Below are positions 21,678 through 30,475 of a stretch of 64,000 nucleotides of DNA, piece by piece. The translations under genes and the position numbers were made by a program. Source of the stretch: Acidobacteriota bacterium. Its GTDB lineage: Bacteria > Acidobacteriota > Thermoanaerobaculia > UBA5066 > Gp7-AA6. The stretch spans positions 39,102 to 103,101 of the forward strand of contig DAHUXD010000031.1 of the NCBI GenBank assembly GCA_027307335.1, written 5' to 3'. Numbering within the stretch: the first letter of the stretch is position 1; each line of letters opens with the position of its first letter. Under the pieces are notes generated by a model. The model made no database searches, was not told where the DNA came from, and saw only the letters and a list, made by a program, of their open reading frames with translations.

Positions 21678-22450
21678 AGCTGACGCTCAGGATCTGGCGC
21701 CAGAAGGACGCGAAGTCGAAGGGCGCCTTCGTGACCTACACGGCCGAGGCCGACGAGGAGATGTCCTTCCTCGAGATGCTCGACGTCGTCAACGAGGGGC
21801 TGATCCAGAGGGGCGAGGAGCCGATCGCATTCGACCATGACTGCCGCGAGGGCATCTGCGGCACCTGCGGATTCGTGATCAACGGGCGCGCCCACGGCCC
21901 TCGGGAGCGGACGACCGTGTGCCAGCTCCACATGCGTTCGTTCCAGGACGGCGACACGCTCACGCTCGAGCCCTGGCGCGCGGACGCCTTCCCGGTCCTG
22001 AAGGACCTCGTCGTCGACCGCGGCGCGTTCGACCGCATCATCGCGGCCGGCGGCTTCATCGCGTCGGCGATCGGCGGGGCGCCGGACGCCAACGCGATCC
22101 CGATCCGCAAGGAGAACGCCGACCTGTCGATGGACGCGGCCGCCTGCATCGGCTGCGGCGCGTGCGTCGCGGCCTGCCCGAACGCGGCGGCGATGCTGTT
22201 CGTCTCGGCCAAGATGGGCCACCTCGCGATGCTCCCGCAGGGCCAGCCCGAGCGGATGGACCGCGCGCGGGCGATGGTCGCGCAGATGGACGCGGAGGGC
22301 TTCGGGACCTGCACGAATCACGGCGAGTGCGAGGCCGCGTGCCCGAAGGCGATCCGGATGGAGTTCATCGGCCGCATGAACGCCGACTACGTCAAGGCGA
22401 GCCTGACGGGGGGCCGGCGCGCCGCGGGCTCCGAGGGCGGGAGCGGGTAG
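21674..22450 (+). CDS. sdhB: succinate dehydrogenase iron-sulfur subunit
   Basis: SdhB relays electrons from FAD to quinone through three clusters. The 258-aa sequence shows all three cysteine sets: the [2Fe-2S] loop [16 protein letters not shown] near residue 60, the ferredoxin set [15 protein letters not shown] near residue 160, and [15 protein letters not shown] near 215. The C-terminus after MNADYVKA is short and polar. The ATG overlaps the end of sdhA. With sdhC and sdhA it forms complex II of the respiratory chain, feeding menaquinone. Confidence 0.97.
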   Translation: MKLTLRIWRQKDAKSKGAFVTYTAEADEEMSFLEMLDVVNEGLIQRGEEPIAFDHDCREGICGTCGFVINGRAHGPRERTTVCQLHMRSFQDGDTLTLEPWRADAFPVLKDLVVDRGAFDRIIAAGGFIASAIGGAPDANAIPIRKENADLSMDAAACIGCGACVAACPNAAAMLFVSAKMGHLAMLPQGQPERMDRARAMVAQMDAEGFGTCTNHGECEAACPKAIRMEFIGRMNADYVKASLTGGRRAAGSEGGSG

Positions 22451-22516
22451 CCTTTCCTCGGCGGATTCGGATGCATCCCGAATCGAGATAACCTGAGCCG
22501 TCCACGTCGTCGCAAG

Positions 22517-23839
22517 ATGAGCGTCTCCAGGCGGCCGCGGATCCTGGTCCTGCTGGCGGCGGCCGTGTGCCTGGGCGGCATCGCCTGGACGGCCTCGCTC
22601 TACAAGCGCCTCCTCCCGCCTCGAACGGTCGTCATGACGACCGGCCCGGAGGGCGGTGGCTACCGAGAGCTCGGCGAGAAGTACCGCCGGATCCTCGCCC
22701 GCTCCGGAGTGACCCTCGAGCTCCGAGCGTCCCGGGGAGACGTCGAGAACATCCAGCTCCTGGAAGAGGGGCAAACGGGCGTCTCCGTCGGTTTCGTCGG
22801 GGGCGGCCTGACGACGGAGTCGGCCTCGCCGCACCTCGCGTCCCTGGGGACGATCGCCTACTACCCGTTCTGGATCTTCTGCCGGGGGATCACCGCCCCC
22901 GACCGCCTCCGGCAACTGCGCGGAAAGCGGGTCGCCATCGGCGAGGAAGGCAGCGGGACGCACGCGCTCGCGCTCGAGCTGCTCCGCGCCAACGAGCTCG
23001 AGAACGCCGTCACGATCTCGTCGACCTCGTTTGCCGAGAGCGTCGAGGCCCTCCTCGACGGACGGATCGATTGCGCGTGCATGCTCACGACCGCGGAGGC
23101 CCCGGCCGTCCGGAAACTGCTCGCCGACAAGCGGGTCAATCTCCTCGAGTTCGAGAGGGCGGACGCGTACCTCGCGCTGTATCCCTACATGCGGAAGGTC
23201 GTCGTTCCCGAGGGAGTGGGAAGCCTTCCGGCCAATCTCCCTCCGCGCGACGTCACGCTCATCGCATCGACGCTGAGCCTCGTGGTTCGGGAGGACCTGC
23301 ATCCGGCGATTCAATTCCTGCTGCTGCGGGCGGCCGACGAAATCCATTCGTCCCGCGGAGTGCTGCAGCGACCCGACCAGTTCCCCGCGCCGGAGGCCGT
23401 GGATCTGCCGCTGTCGGCCGAGGCCAAGTCGTTCTACAAGTCGGGCGGGAACTTCCTGCAGAAGAACCTTCCCTTCTGGCTCTGGGCTTTCGCCGCTCAC
23501 TTCCTGCTGTACGTGATCCCCCTCGTCGTCATCCTCTATCCGCTGAGCAAGGCCATTCCGGCGATCGTCGCTCTCGTCGTGGACACCCGGCTGAACCGGA
23601 TCTACGGGGAGCTGCGCGAGGTCGAGAACGGGATCGACGAAGGGAAGTCCCACGAGAAGCTCGCCGAGGCTTTCGCGGACATCGAGAAGAGGGTGACGCA
23701 CCTGCGCGTTCCGACGAGTCACGCACGGTCGCTCTACACGCTGAGGCAGCACCTGTCCCTCGTCCGCGAGCGCCTGCGATCGGCGGCGCCGGCCGAGTCG
23801 CGAGACCCGGTCGCGACTTCCGACCCGGCTGGCGCCTAG
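22517..23839 (+). CDS. TAXI-family TRAP transporter solute-binding protein with C-terminal membrane anchor
   Basis: The 440-aa product has an N-terminal signal or anchor helix (residues 8-27). The TAXI-type periplasmic binding fold follows: VVMTTGPEGGGYRELGEKYRRIL, SRGDVENIQLLEEGQ, VSVGFVGGG, and the AIGEEGSGTHALALELL block. Unusually it continues past the binding domain with a hydrophobic segment (residues ~325-355, WLWAFAAHFLLYVIPLVVIL) and a cytoplasmic-type helical tail. TAXI proteins normally deliver dicarboxylates or amino acids to a TRAP permease, yet no permease gene is adjacent. The position between sdhCAB and fumC makes a C4-dicarboxylate ligand attractive, but this is inference. 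Confidence 0.85.
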   Translation: MSVSRRPRILVLLAAAVCLGGIAWTASLYKRLLPPRTVVMTTGPEGGGYRELGEKYRRILARSGVTLELRASRGDVENIQLLEEGQTGVSVGFVGGGLTTESASPHLASLGTIAYYPFWIFCRGITAPDRLRQLRGKRVAIGEEGSGTHALALELLRANELENAVTISSTSFAESVEALLDGRIDCACMLTTAEAPAVRKLLADKRVNLLEFERADAYLALYPYMRKVVVPEGVGSLPANLPPRDVTLIASTLSLVVREDLHPAIQFLLLRAADEIHSSRGVLQRPDQFPAPEAVDLPLSAEAKSFYKSGGNFLQKNLPFWLWAFAAHFLLYVIPLVVILYPLSKAIPAIVALVVDTRLNRIYGELREVENGIDEGKSHEKLAEAFADIEKRVTHLRVPTSHARSLYTLRQHLSLVRERLRSAAPAESRDPVATSDPAGA

Positions 23840-24020
23840 GATCTCGATCTCCCTCATGCTCCGCTCGCTCGGCGCGTCGACCGACTCGGCGATCGCCGGG
23901 ATTCCGCGTTTTCTCGCCGGTGACCATCCCGGGTGCTCCTGACGGGGCTCTCCCGGGTCACGGCCCGCTGACGCAGGCGCATCAGGAGACACCCTCCGGG
24001 CGCGGGATACGATTGTCCGC

Positions 24021-25430
24021 ATGAGCACCATGACGGAGAAGAAGACCCGCACCGAGTCGGACACCATGGGCAAGATCGAGGTGCCCGCCGACAGGTACTG
24101 GGGCGCCCAGACGCAGCGCTCGATCGAGCACTTCCGGATCGGCGGCGAGCGGTTCCCGCGCGAGCTGATCCGTGCGCTCGGGATCCTCAAGAAGGCCTGC
24201 GCGATCGTCAACCGCGACCGTGGCGCCCTCGACCCGAAGAAGGCCGGCGCCATCGTCCAGGCCGCCGACGAGGTCATTGCGGGCCGGCTCGACGAGCACT
24301 TCCCGCTCGTCGTCTGGCAGACCGGCAGCGGCACGCAGACCAACATGAACGCGAACGAGGTCATCGCCAACCGCGCGATCGAGATCCTCGGCGGCGAGAT
24401 GGGCTCGAAGAAGCCCGTCCACCCGAACGACGACGTCAACAAGAGCCAGTCCTCGAACGACACGTTCCCGACCGCGATGTCGATCGCCGCCGCGGAACAG
24501 ATCCGGCACCGGCTCGTGCCGGCCGTGAAGAGGCTCCGCGACACGCTCGACCGCAAGGCGAAGGAGTTCGCGGGCATCGTCAAGATCGGCCGCACGCACC
24601 TCCAGGACGCGGTGCCGATCACGCTCGGCCAGGAGATCTCGGGATGGGTGGCGCAGCTCGACCAGTGCCTCGGGCACGTCGAGCAGGCGATGCCGCATCT
24701 CTACGAGCTCGCGCTCGGCGGGACGGCCGTCGGCACCGGGCTGAACGCGCCCGCGGACTTCGGCCACAAGGTCGCCCACGAGATCGCGAAGCTGACGGGA
24801 CTGCCCTTCGTCACCGCGCCCAACAAGTTCGAGGCGCTCGCCGCCCACGATGCGCTCGTCAACGCGCACGGCGCCATCCGCACGCTCGCCGCCGCGCTGA
24901 TGAAGATCGCCAACGACGTCCGGTGGCTCGCCTCCGGCCCCCGCTCGGGCCTCGGCGAGATCCGGATCCCGGAGAACGAGCCCGGATCGTCGATCATGCC
25001 GGGGAAGGTCAACCCGACGCAGTCCGAGGCGCTGACGATGGTCTGCGGCCAGGTGTTCGGCAACGACGTCGCCGTCACCTGGGGCGGCGCGTCCGGCAAC
25101 TTCGAGCTGAATGTCTACAAGCCGCTCATCATCTCGAACTTCCTGCGCTCCGTCCGCCTCCTCGCCGACGCCTCCGAGTCCTTCGAGGAGCACTGCGCGC
25201 GCGGCATCGAGCCGGACCATGCGCGCATCCGCGAGCACCTCGGGCGCTCGCTCATGCTCGTCACCGCGCTCGCGCCGAAGCTCGGCTACGACAAGGCCGC
25301 CGCGATCGCGAAGAAGGCGCACCACGATGGGACGTCGCTCAAGGAGGCCGCGCTCGAGCTCGGGCACCTGACGGACGAGGAGTTCGACCGGGAGGTCAAG
25401 CCGGAGAAGATGGTCGGCCCCGGAGACTGA
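24021..25430 (+). CDS. fumC: class II fumarate hydratase
   Basis: The enzyme hydrates fumarate to L-malate in the TCA cycle. The 469-aa sequence has the class II landmarks: [18 protein letters not shown] at the N-terminus, [56 protein letters not shown], and the signature [16 protein letters not shown] with the catalytic loop near residue 330. It does not need an iron-sulfur cluster, unlike class I enzymes. It follows sdhCAB and the TAXI gene on the same strand, so succinate-to-malate steps are clustered. The start ATG is in frame with a second Met three codons later. Confidence 0.97.
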   Translation: MSTMTEKKTRTESDTMGKIEVPADRYWGAQTQRSIEHFRIGGERFPRELIRALGILKKACAIVNRDRGALDPKKAGAIVQAADEVIAGRLDEHFPLVVWQTGSGTQTNMNANEVIANRAIEILGGEMGSKKPVHPNDDVNKSQSSNDTFPTAMSIAAAEQIRHRLVPAVKRLRDTLDRKAKEFAGIVKIGRTHLQDAVPITLGQEISGWVAQLDQCLGHVEQAMPHLYELALGGTAVGTGLNAPADFGHKVAHEIAKLTGLPFVTAPNKFEALAAHDALVNAHGAIRTLAAALMKIANDVRWLASGPRSGLGEIRIPENEPGSSIMPGKVNPTQSEALTMVCGQVFGNDVAVTWGGASGNFELNVYKPLIISNFLRSVRLLADASESFEEHCARGIEPDHARIREHLGRSLMLVTALAPKLGYDKAAAIAKKAHHDGTSLKEAALELGHLTDEEFDREVKPEKMVGPGD

Positions 25431-25450
25431 AGGCCGGCGGAGGAGAGAGT

Positions 25451-25918
25451 ATGCCGGGTCAGCCGATCTTCCAGTGGCCGAGTCTCCAGGTCCTGCTGCT
25501 CTCCGTCTCGAGGCTCGGACTCGCCACCGTCCTGGGCGCCCTCCTCGGCTATCAGCGGGAGCGGGTGCACAGCACGGCCGGACTCCGGACGCACATCCTG
25601 GTGTGTCTCGGCTCGGCGTTCTTCGTCCTCGCGTCCGTGGAAGCCGGCCAGACGTCGGCCGACATCAGCCGCGTCATCCAGGGGATCGTGGCGGGCATCG
25701 GCTTCCTCGGCGCCGGAACGATCCTGAAGGTCAGTGACCGCCTGCAGGTCCACGGCCTGACGACGGCGGCGAGCATCTGGCTGACGGCCGCGATCGGGGC
25801 CGGAGCCGGCCTCGGGCACCTGTGGCTGCCGATCCTCGGCGCGGCGATCGGCTGGCTCATCCTCGGGCCGATCGCCAGGATCGAGAAGGAGCGACTCCCG
25901 AAAAGCTCGGGGAGCTGA
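25451..25918 (+). CDS. MgtC/SapB family membrane protein
   Basis: This 155-aa protein has four hydrophobic helices and the MgtC core: LGALLGYQRE, STAGLRTHILVCLGSAFF, the strongly conserved GIVAGIGFLGAGTILK, and GLTTAASIWLTAAIGAGAGLG. Family members are linked to growth at low magnesium and to F-type ATPase control in pathogens; many environmental copies lack a known role. The ATG is preceded by GGAGAGAGT. The gene lies 20 bp after fumC and is convergent with the long minus-strand run. No C-terminal ACT-like domain is present. Confidence 0.85.
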   Translation: MPGQPIFQWPSLQVLLLSVSRLGLATVLGALLGYQRERVHSTAGLRTHILVCLGSAFFVLASVEAGQTSADISRVIQGIVAGIGFLGAGTILKVSDRLQVHGLTTAASIWLTAAIGAGAGLGHLWLPILGAAIGWLILGPIARIEKERLPKSSGS

Positions 25919-26038
25919 ACCTCCGGGCTCGGATCAGGCGACCGGCCCGTGCACGAAGGCGAGGAGCGCGTCGATCATGGCGCGCGCATGGCCGCTCGGG
26001 CTCTCGCGGCTTCCGTCGGCAGGCGTTCTCGCCGCGGA

Positions 26039-26440
26039 TCAACGCCGATTCAGGACGATCGTCTTGCCGATCGGCGCGAGGGCGATCTCGGCGAGCTTCA
26101 GGTGCTGGATCCCGAACGGAATGCCGACGATCGTGACGAAGCAGACCACGGCGGACACCAGGTGGCCGATCGCGAGCCAGAGCCCGGCGAAGAGGAACCA
26201 GAGCACGTTGCCGACGACGCCGAGCGCGCCGGTGCCGACGTCGCTCTTTCCGGTGACGACGGCGCGGTTCGCGACCGAGCGGCCGAACGGAAGCAGGCAG
26301 AGTTTCCCGATCACGAAGCAGGCGCGGCCCCAGGGAATCCCGACGATCGAGGCGAAACAGAGAAGCCCCGCGAGCCACCATCCGCACGCCATCAGGAGGC
26401 CGCCGAAAACGAGCCAGAAGAGATTTCCGAGAGCGGTCAT
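26039..26440 (-). CDS. YccF-domain inner membrane protein
   Basis: The 133-aa protein contains two copies of the YccF repeat, each with a hydrophobic hairpin and the conserved GIPWGRACF or GIPFGIQHL segment (residues ~33-45 and ~105-117). The first begins NLFWLVFGGLLMACGWWLAGLLCF. The family is widespread and of unknown function. Its ATG overlaps the stop codon of the upstream frameshifted membrane-protein gene as ATGA, so it is the last gene of the 29-gene minus-strand run. Confidence 0.85.
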   Translation of the reverse strand: MTALGNLFWLVFGGLLMACGWWLAGLLCFASIVGIPWGRACFVIGKLCLLPFGRSVANRAVVTGKSDVGTGALGVVGNVLWFLFAGLWLAIGHLVSAVVCFVTIVGIPFGIQHLKLAEIALAPIGKTIVLNRR

Positions 26441-26920
26441 CGTTCCTCCGCCGATCGGCCGAGGCGGCTCGCGCAGAGCGCGATCGGGAGGCCGATCAGA
26501 AACATGTGGGCGGCGAGGGCCGTGAAGAGCGCCTTCGGCGCGAAGGACGGTCGGAAGGGAATCGCCGAAAGCGGCATGACCACACGGTACATGAAAGCAT
26601 AGAGGAGGGCGCCGAAGACGAGACCCGCCGGTACGGGCCGCCGGCGGAGCACGGGGAACCATCGCGAGGCGGCCTGGAACACCGCCGCGGCGCCGATGGC
26701 GATCAGGTACTGGGTGAAGAACCCGAGGACCGCGGACGGACCGCCTCCGTCGAAGGCCCTCCTCCCGAGCCAGCCGCTCGCGATTGAATGCAGGACGTCC
26801 TCCTCGGTCCCGCCCCGCGCATACCCGTAGACGACGGCCGCGAAGAGCAGGTCGAGCGTCCCCGCCAGGGCGCCTCCGAGGACGATGGCGCGCCAGGCCG
26901 AGCCCCGCTGAAGCGCTCAC
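26437..26920 (-). pseudogene. membrane protein gene interrupted by a single-base frameshift
   Basis: A hydrophobic reading frame from 26919 down to 26437 has no ATG, GTG or TTG in its first 230 bases, yet it reads as a convincing protein (AWRAIVLGGALAGTLDLLFA..., about four helices). A GTG at 26920, overlapping the DUF1697 stop as GTGA, starts in another frame. Removing one C from the run CCCC at 26903-26906 joins the two into V-SASAGSAWRAIVLGG..., about 160 residues, whose TGA overlaps the YccF ATG. Both junctions thus look like an intact operon gene with a +1 insertion. It is either a real mutation or a sequencing error. The family resembles uncharacterised four-helix proteins of soil bacteria. 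Confidence 0.7.
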
Positions 26921-27453
26921 GCGCATTTCTCCGCGATCCTCCGCACCGTCTTGATGTTGCGGAGGGTCGCCGGCTGGCCGAGGGCCTTCTCGAGCCCCCC
27001 GCCGTAGACCTTCGAGTCGGAGGTGCGCTCGCGGGCGAGCCAGTACACCTCGCGGCCCCGGAAGCGAAAGGCGTCGAGGTCCGAGGCGAGAGACTGCACG
27101 CGCCGGCGCGCCGCGGCGTCGGCCTCGCGGCCGGTGAAGCCCACGAAGAGCGCGTGCGCGGCCTCGATCTCGTCGCGCTCGAATGGCCGATGGGCCGCGA
27201 TGCGCGCGAGCTCCTCCGGCGTCCGGAGGAACGTCGCCACGGGATAGCCGAGCCGCCTCTCGAGGTGCGCCGCGAGCCGGGTCTCGAGCGCGGCGGAACT
27301 CCTGGCCTCGGTCTCGAACACGACGTTGCCGCTCGCGACGACCGTCTCGACGGCGGAGCAGCCGGCCCCTTCGAAGTGCCTCCGCAGGACCGCCATGGGG
27401 ACCGTGTGCCCGCCGACGTTGATGGCGCGGAGAAAGGCCACGTACCGGCTCAT
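26917..27453 (-). CDS. DUF1697 family protein
   Basis: The 178-aa protein has the DUF1697 signature start RYVAFLRAINVGG, then VETVVASGNVVFET and the C-terminal segment RNIKTVRRIAE. These proteins adopt two ferredoxin-like domains and have no established biochemical activity. The ATG overlaps the stop of the upstream NAD(P)-binding protein gene (ATGA), and its own stop overlaps the GTG of the frameshifted gene. It belongs to the string of small accessory families found together here. Confidence 0.9.
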   Translation of the reverse strand: MSRYVAFLRAINVGGHTVPMAVLRRHFEGAGCSAVETVVASGNVVFETEARSSAALETRLAAHLERRLGYPVATFLRTPEELARIAAHRPFERDEIEAAHALFVGFTGREADAAARRRVQSLASDLDAFRFRGREVYWLARERTSDSKVYGGGLEKALGQPATLRNIKTVRRIAEKCA

Positions 27454-28133
27454 GCGACGCGCCGCTCTTCGCTCCCGAGCCGGTTGATGTCCCGGCTCTC
27501 GACGATCGGCCGAGGATATCCCTCGGCGGCCAGGCGGATCAGCGCGCGGCCGAGGGCGACGCTCGTCGTCGCCAGGCCCGGCAGGAGACGCGGGAGCACC
27601 GACGAGAGCGGCGCGAGCGCCGCGTAGAAGCCCCGGTACAGCGGCGTCTTCGAGCGCACGCCGCGGAGCGGCTGGATGAACGCCGGCCGCAGCATGTACG
27701 CCGCGCGGAACGGCAGCGCGAGAAGGTCGTTCTCCGTCCGGCCCTTCACCCGCGCCCACATCGAGCGGCCGCTCGCCGTCGAGTCGGTGCCGGCGCCGGA
27801 GACGTAGCAGAAGACGGGGCGCGCGCCGGCCGCGAGGAGGTCCCGCGCGACCGAGAGCGTCAGGTCGTGGGTGACCCGCGTGTACGCGGCCTCCGTCATG
27901 CCGACGGCCGACACGCCGAGGCAGAAGAAGCAGGCGTCGGCGTCCGACAGGGCCGGACGCGCGGCCTCGAGGTGGAAGAGATCGTCCGACAGCGCCTCCG
28001 CGAGCTTCGGGTGCCGCATGCCGCAGGGACGCCGCGAGATCGAGAGCACGCCGGTGACGCGATCGTCGTCGAGGCACTCGAGCAGGGCCGCGCCGCCGAC
28101 CATGCCCGTCGCGCCGAGGAGGACGACCTTCAC
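27450..28133 (-). CDS. NAD(P)-binding Rossmann-fold protein (atypical short-chain/NmrA-like)
   Basis: The 227-aa protein begins with a classic dinucleotide motif, VVLLGATGMVGGAAL, near residue 3. It continues CFFCLGVSAVGMTEAAY and has YVSGAGTDSTASGRSMWARVKGRTE, in which Ser and a downstream Lys take the place of the usual YxxxK. Such proteins are related to YbjT/HTATIP2-like oxidoreductases. The substrate is unknown. The start is a GTG overlapping the stop of the upstream DinB gene (GTGA), and the TGA overlaps the DUF1697 ATG. Confidence 0.8.
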   Translation of the reverse strand: MKVVLLGATGMVGGAALLECLDDDRVTGVLSISRRPCGMRHPKLAEALSDDLFHLEAARPALSDADACFFCLGVSAVGMTEAAYTRVTHDLTLSVARDLLAAGARPVFCYVSGAGTDSTASGRSMWARVKGRTENDLLALPFRAAYMLRPAFIQPLRGVRSKTPLYRGFYAALAPLSSVLPRLLPGLATTSVALGRALIRLAAEGYPRPIVESRDINRLGSEERRVA

Positions 28134-28639
28134 CGGGACGACGCGGTCCCGAGCGGCGCGAGCGGCACCGGTCCGCTCGAGCGCGCGTCTCCCGTCAGCG
28201 CGCGGCGGGCGGTCGAGGCCTGGCCCAGGTGATACGCCGCGTGGGCGGAGAGGTGCATCAGGAAGCGGTCGGTGCGGAGGCGCACGCCGTTGACGGGCTC
28301 CGGGTACTCGGCGGCGAGCCGATCGGCGGGCAGAGCCGGCAGAACGTCCGACACGACGCGGGCGGCGGCGCGGAGCTCCCGTTTCACGTCCTCGCGCGGC
28401 CCGTCGCGGCGGCCGAACTCGCGTTCGCGGTTGCGGACGTACCCGGTGCCGCCGAGGACCGTGCCGACGAAGTGCTGAAGGTTGCCCGCGACGTGGAGCG
28501 CGAGGTTGGCCGCGGAGTTGGACACGCCGGGCGCGCGGCCCCAGGCGCTCGCGTCGTCCGGGAACAGGTCGAGCTCGCGCTCGAAGGTCGCGAGCTCGCG
28601 CGCGAGCAGCAGCGCCAGGTTCTCGCCGAGCTCCGACAT
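28130..28639 (-). CDS. DinB-like four-helix protein (DUF1572 type)
   Basis: A 169-aa protein with the DinB four-helix bundle. Three widely spaced histidines are candidate metal ligands: LALHVAGNLQHFVG near residue 50 and the MHLSAHAAYHLGQ block near 130-142. DinB/YfiT-like proteins include metal-dependent thiol transferases, but most have no known substrate. The next gene upstream, at 28642, is a second DinB-fold protein with different sequence, so two members lie side by side. The TGA overlaps the GTG of the Rossmann-fold gene. Confidence 0.82.
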   Translation of the reverse strand: MSELGENLALLLARELATFERELDLFPDDASAWGRAPGVSNSAANLALHVAGNLQHFVGTVLGGTGYVRNREREFGRRDGPREDVKRELRAAARVVSDVLPALPADRLAAEYPEPVNGVRLRTDRFLMHLSAHAAYHLGQASTARRALTGDARSSGPVPLAPLGTASSR

Positions 28640-28641
28640 CC

Positions 28642-29172
28642 CTAGGACGCCGGTGAGACGCCGTATTTCTCGGCGAGCACTCCGAGGTGATGCCTCACGT
28701 GACCGGCGAGGATGTACGCGATCGCGCGCACGGACGTGGCGTGGCCGCTCGAGGTGCCGACGCGGCGGACGGCGGCCTCGTCCAGGTGCGAGATCATCGC
28801 GAGGTTCGTCCGGCGCACGGCGTCGAAGTCCTCGAGGAGCTCCGCGAGCGTCCAGCGGTCGTGGCCCGCGTTCGCCACGTAGGGGTCCTGCTCGAAGCCG
28901 GGCAGCGGCGCCGTCTCGCCGCGCGCGATGCAGAGGGCGCGGTAGGCGAAGATGCGCTCCGTGTCGGTCACGTGGCCGAGGAGCTCCCGGATGCTCCACT
29001 TCCCCGGCGCGTAGCGGTACCCGCCCTTGGCCTCGGGAATGCCTTCGAAGGCGGCGCGGACCTCCGCGCGCTGGCGCTCGAGGACCGGCAGCGCGTCCGC
29101 TTCCGGGACGCGCGCGACGTAGCGGTCGAAGTAGGGCGCGTACTCGCCGGCCGCCGGGCGGTCGATCCTCAT
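28642..29172 (-). CDS. DinB family protein
   Basis: The 176-aa protein carries the DinB superfamily histidine pattern: KWSIRELLGHVTDTERIFAYRAL near residue 60 and the LAGHVRHHLGVLAEKY motif near residue 160. These three histidines normally bind a divalent metal. It resembles the damage-inducible Bacillus DinB group more than the adjacent DUF1572-type protein does. Its ATG overlaps the stop of the DUF488 gene. Function in this organism is unknown; a thiol-dependent detoxification role is plausible by family. Confidence 0.88.
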   Translation of the reverse strand: MRIDRPAAGEYAPYFDRYVARVPEADALPVLERQRAEVRAAFEGIPEAKGGYRYAPGKWSIRELLGHVTDTERIFAYRALCIARGETAPLPGFEQDPYVANAGHDRWTLAELLEDFDAVRRTNLAMISHLDEAAVRRVGTSSGHATSVRAIAYILAGHVRHHLGVLAEKYGVSPAS

Positions 29173-29564
29173 GCGCGCCCCGGCGCCATCCGGGCGCCCC
29201 GCGCCTCGAGCAGATCGCGCAGCACCGAACGGTGGCAGTAGCGCGCGTCGAGGCAGTAGCACCCGACGGACAGGTCCGTGACGTGCGACAGGGCGGCGAG
29301 GAGGTCGAGGAGGTGAGCGGCTTCGGGACGCTTCATCTCGGACCGGTACTCGCGGACGAACGCCCGCCACTGGCGCTCGTCGCGGGCCTGCCTCGCCCGT
29401 TTCACGAGGCGCTCCGACGGAGAGAGCTCCGGCAGCCAGACGTCGTAGAAGCTCCGCCGGGCGAACTCGGCCTTCGGCACGCCGCGAGGCGGGCGGCGGA
29501 CGGTCCCGATCCGCAGTCCCTCGCGCCGTCCCTTCGGGGTCCCCAGCCGCACGACCCGCAGCAT
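29169..29564 (-). CDS. DUF488 family protein
   Basis: The 131-aa protein has DUF488 landmarks: the start LGTPKGRREGLRIGTVRRPPRGVPK, the aromatic segment SFYDVWLPELSPS, and the C-terminal CYCLDARYCHRSVLRDLLEARG with a Cys cluster and a conserved His-Arg. The family is common in bacteria and has no proven activity. Its stop overlaps the ATG of the DinB gene (ATGA); its own start lies four bases after the stop of the lipoprotein gene. Confidence 0.85.
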   Translation of the reverse strand: MLRVVRLGTPKGRREGLRIGTVRRPPRGVPKAEFARRSFYDVWLPELSPSERLVKRARQARDERQWRAFVREYRSEMKRPEAAHLLDLLAALSHVTDLSVGCYCLDARYCHRSVLRDLLEARGARMAPGRA

Positions 29565-29568
29565 CGCG

Positions 29569-29958
29569 CTACGGCCCCGCCGCCGAGTCCGGCGAAATCA
29601 GGCGGAGCGGCGCCGCCTGGCTCGGCGAACCCGCCGCAACGCTCACCGAGAGCGGCGCGAGAGCCTTGAACCCCTTGAAATACGTGACGATCTCGTACTG
29701 TCCCGCGGGCACGGTCGGAAACTCGTAGGAGCCGTCCGGATCCGTCACGACCGTGTCGACGACCTTGCCGGCCACGGTCTGGATCGTCACCGTGATCCCC
29801 GGCAACCCGTGCCCGGACGCGTCGTCCACGGCGACGCCGCGCACGGAACCCGTCGGCGCCGCGCTGTTCCCGCTCGCGCAAGCCGCCAGGAACGGCACGA
29901 AAGCGAGGAGAAGGAAACGGGCCGCGCCCTGGCGCACCTTCACCGCTGCCGTTTCCAT
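29569..29958 (-). CDS. lipoprotein with carboxypeptidase-regulatory-like (CarbopepD) domain
   Basis: The 129-aa precursor has a signal sequence ending in the lipobox FLAAC (Cys near residue 27), so it should be lipidated and face the periplasm. The mature part is a single beta-sandwich of the CarboxypepD_reg type (GSVRGVAVDDASGHGLPGITVTI, then DGSYEFPTVPAGQYEI). Such domains are often found at the start of surface-binding or TonB proteins; here the domain stands alone. The start lies 19 bp inside the end of the VOC gene, so the two overlap. Confidence 0.82.
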   Translation of the reverse strand: METAAVKVRQGAARFLLLAFVPFLAACASGNSAAPTGSVRGVAVDDASGHGLPGITVTIQTVAGKVVDTVVTDPDGSYEFPTVPAGQYEIVTYFKGFKALAPLSVSVAAGSPSQAAPLRLISPDSAAGP

Positions 29959-30437
29959 GAGCCGTCTGCTCCCATCCGCCACCGCCGTCGTTCCATGTCG
30001 AGCCACTCGCCCGTCGCCTCGCCCTCGAGCGGCTCCGAGCCCATGCGCAGGACGTTGCCGTCCGGGTCCTCGACCTGCATCTCGAGCGCCCACCCGTAGT
30101 TCGTCGGCTCGTGCCGGATCTTCGCGCCGCGGCGCCGGTACTCCTCATGGAGCGCCGCCGCGTCGGAGACGCCGACCCAGACCCATGTGCCGAAGTGACC
30201 CTGGTCGCCCTGCGACAGGAAGAGGGTGCAGTCCCCGCGGGAGACCGACGCGAACCCCTTGTCCGCGCCCCCCCAGTCTTTCCGGAAGCCGAGCACCTCG
30301 AGGTAGTAACGCAGGCTCGCCGCCAGATGCCGCACGCGGAGAACCGGCGTGACGCCCTCGAAGGTCACCGGCCTCCGGCCGGTGCGGCGGGGTTTCTTCG
30401 CCGGCGCCCTCTTTCCCGCGGATCTTCTGGGACTCAT
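29940..30437 (-). CDS. glyoxalase/bleomycin-resistance (VOC) family protein
   Basis: The 165-aa protein has a lysine/arginine-rich N-terminus (residues 2-22). A VOC fold follows: VTPVLRVRHLAASLRYYLEVLGF, DCTLFLSQG, and the VEDPDGNVLRMG strand with the usual terminal acidic ligand. VOC proteins dispose of methylglyoxal, quinones or antibiotics, or act as dioxygenases; the substrate is unknown here. The ATG at 30437 is chosen because it gives the usual basic leader. A second in-frame ATG at 30476 overlaps the stop of the YdjM gene (TGATG) and would add 13 residues. A 14-bp palindrome spans the chosen start. Confidence 0.82.
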   Translation of the reverse strand: MSPRRSAGKRAPAKKPRRTGRRPVTFEGVTPVLRVRHLAASLRYYLEVLGFRKDWGGADKGFASVSRGDCTLFLSQGDQGHFGTWVWVGVSDAAALHEEYRRRGAKIRHEPTNYGWALEMQVEDPDGNVLRMGSEPLEGEATGEWLDMERRRWRMGADGSWKRQR

Positions 30438-30449
30438 CGTACGTACGAT
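30436..30449. promoter_or_regulatory. perfect 14-bp palindrome ATCGTACGTACGAT at the VOC gene start
   Basis: The sequence reads the same on both strands and covers the ATG at 30437-30435 of the VOC gene. Palindromes built around CGTACG are used by several TetR- and PadR-type repressors. No regulator gene is adjacent, and a 14-bp perfect palindrome can occur by chance in 64 kb at low frequency. Kept as a candidate operator only. Confidence 0.3.
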
Positions 30450-30475
30450 ATCAGCCGGCGCCAAGGTGCCGGACA

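Noticed and set aside
23840..24020. 180-bp gap before fumC examined for a riboswitch or small RNA
   Set aside because: No convincing conserved fold or terminator could be seen by eye.
25919..26038. A 34-codon minus-strand end (GSRESPSGHARAMIDALLAFV)
   Set aside because: It reads like the tail of a hydrolase, but has no start or upstream match in the window. It is too short to support a pseudogene call.
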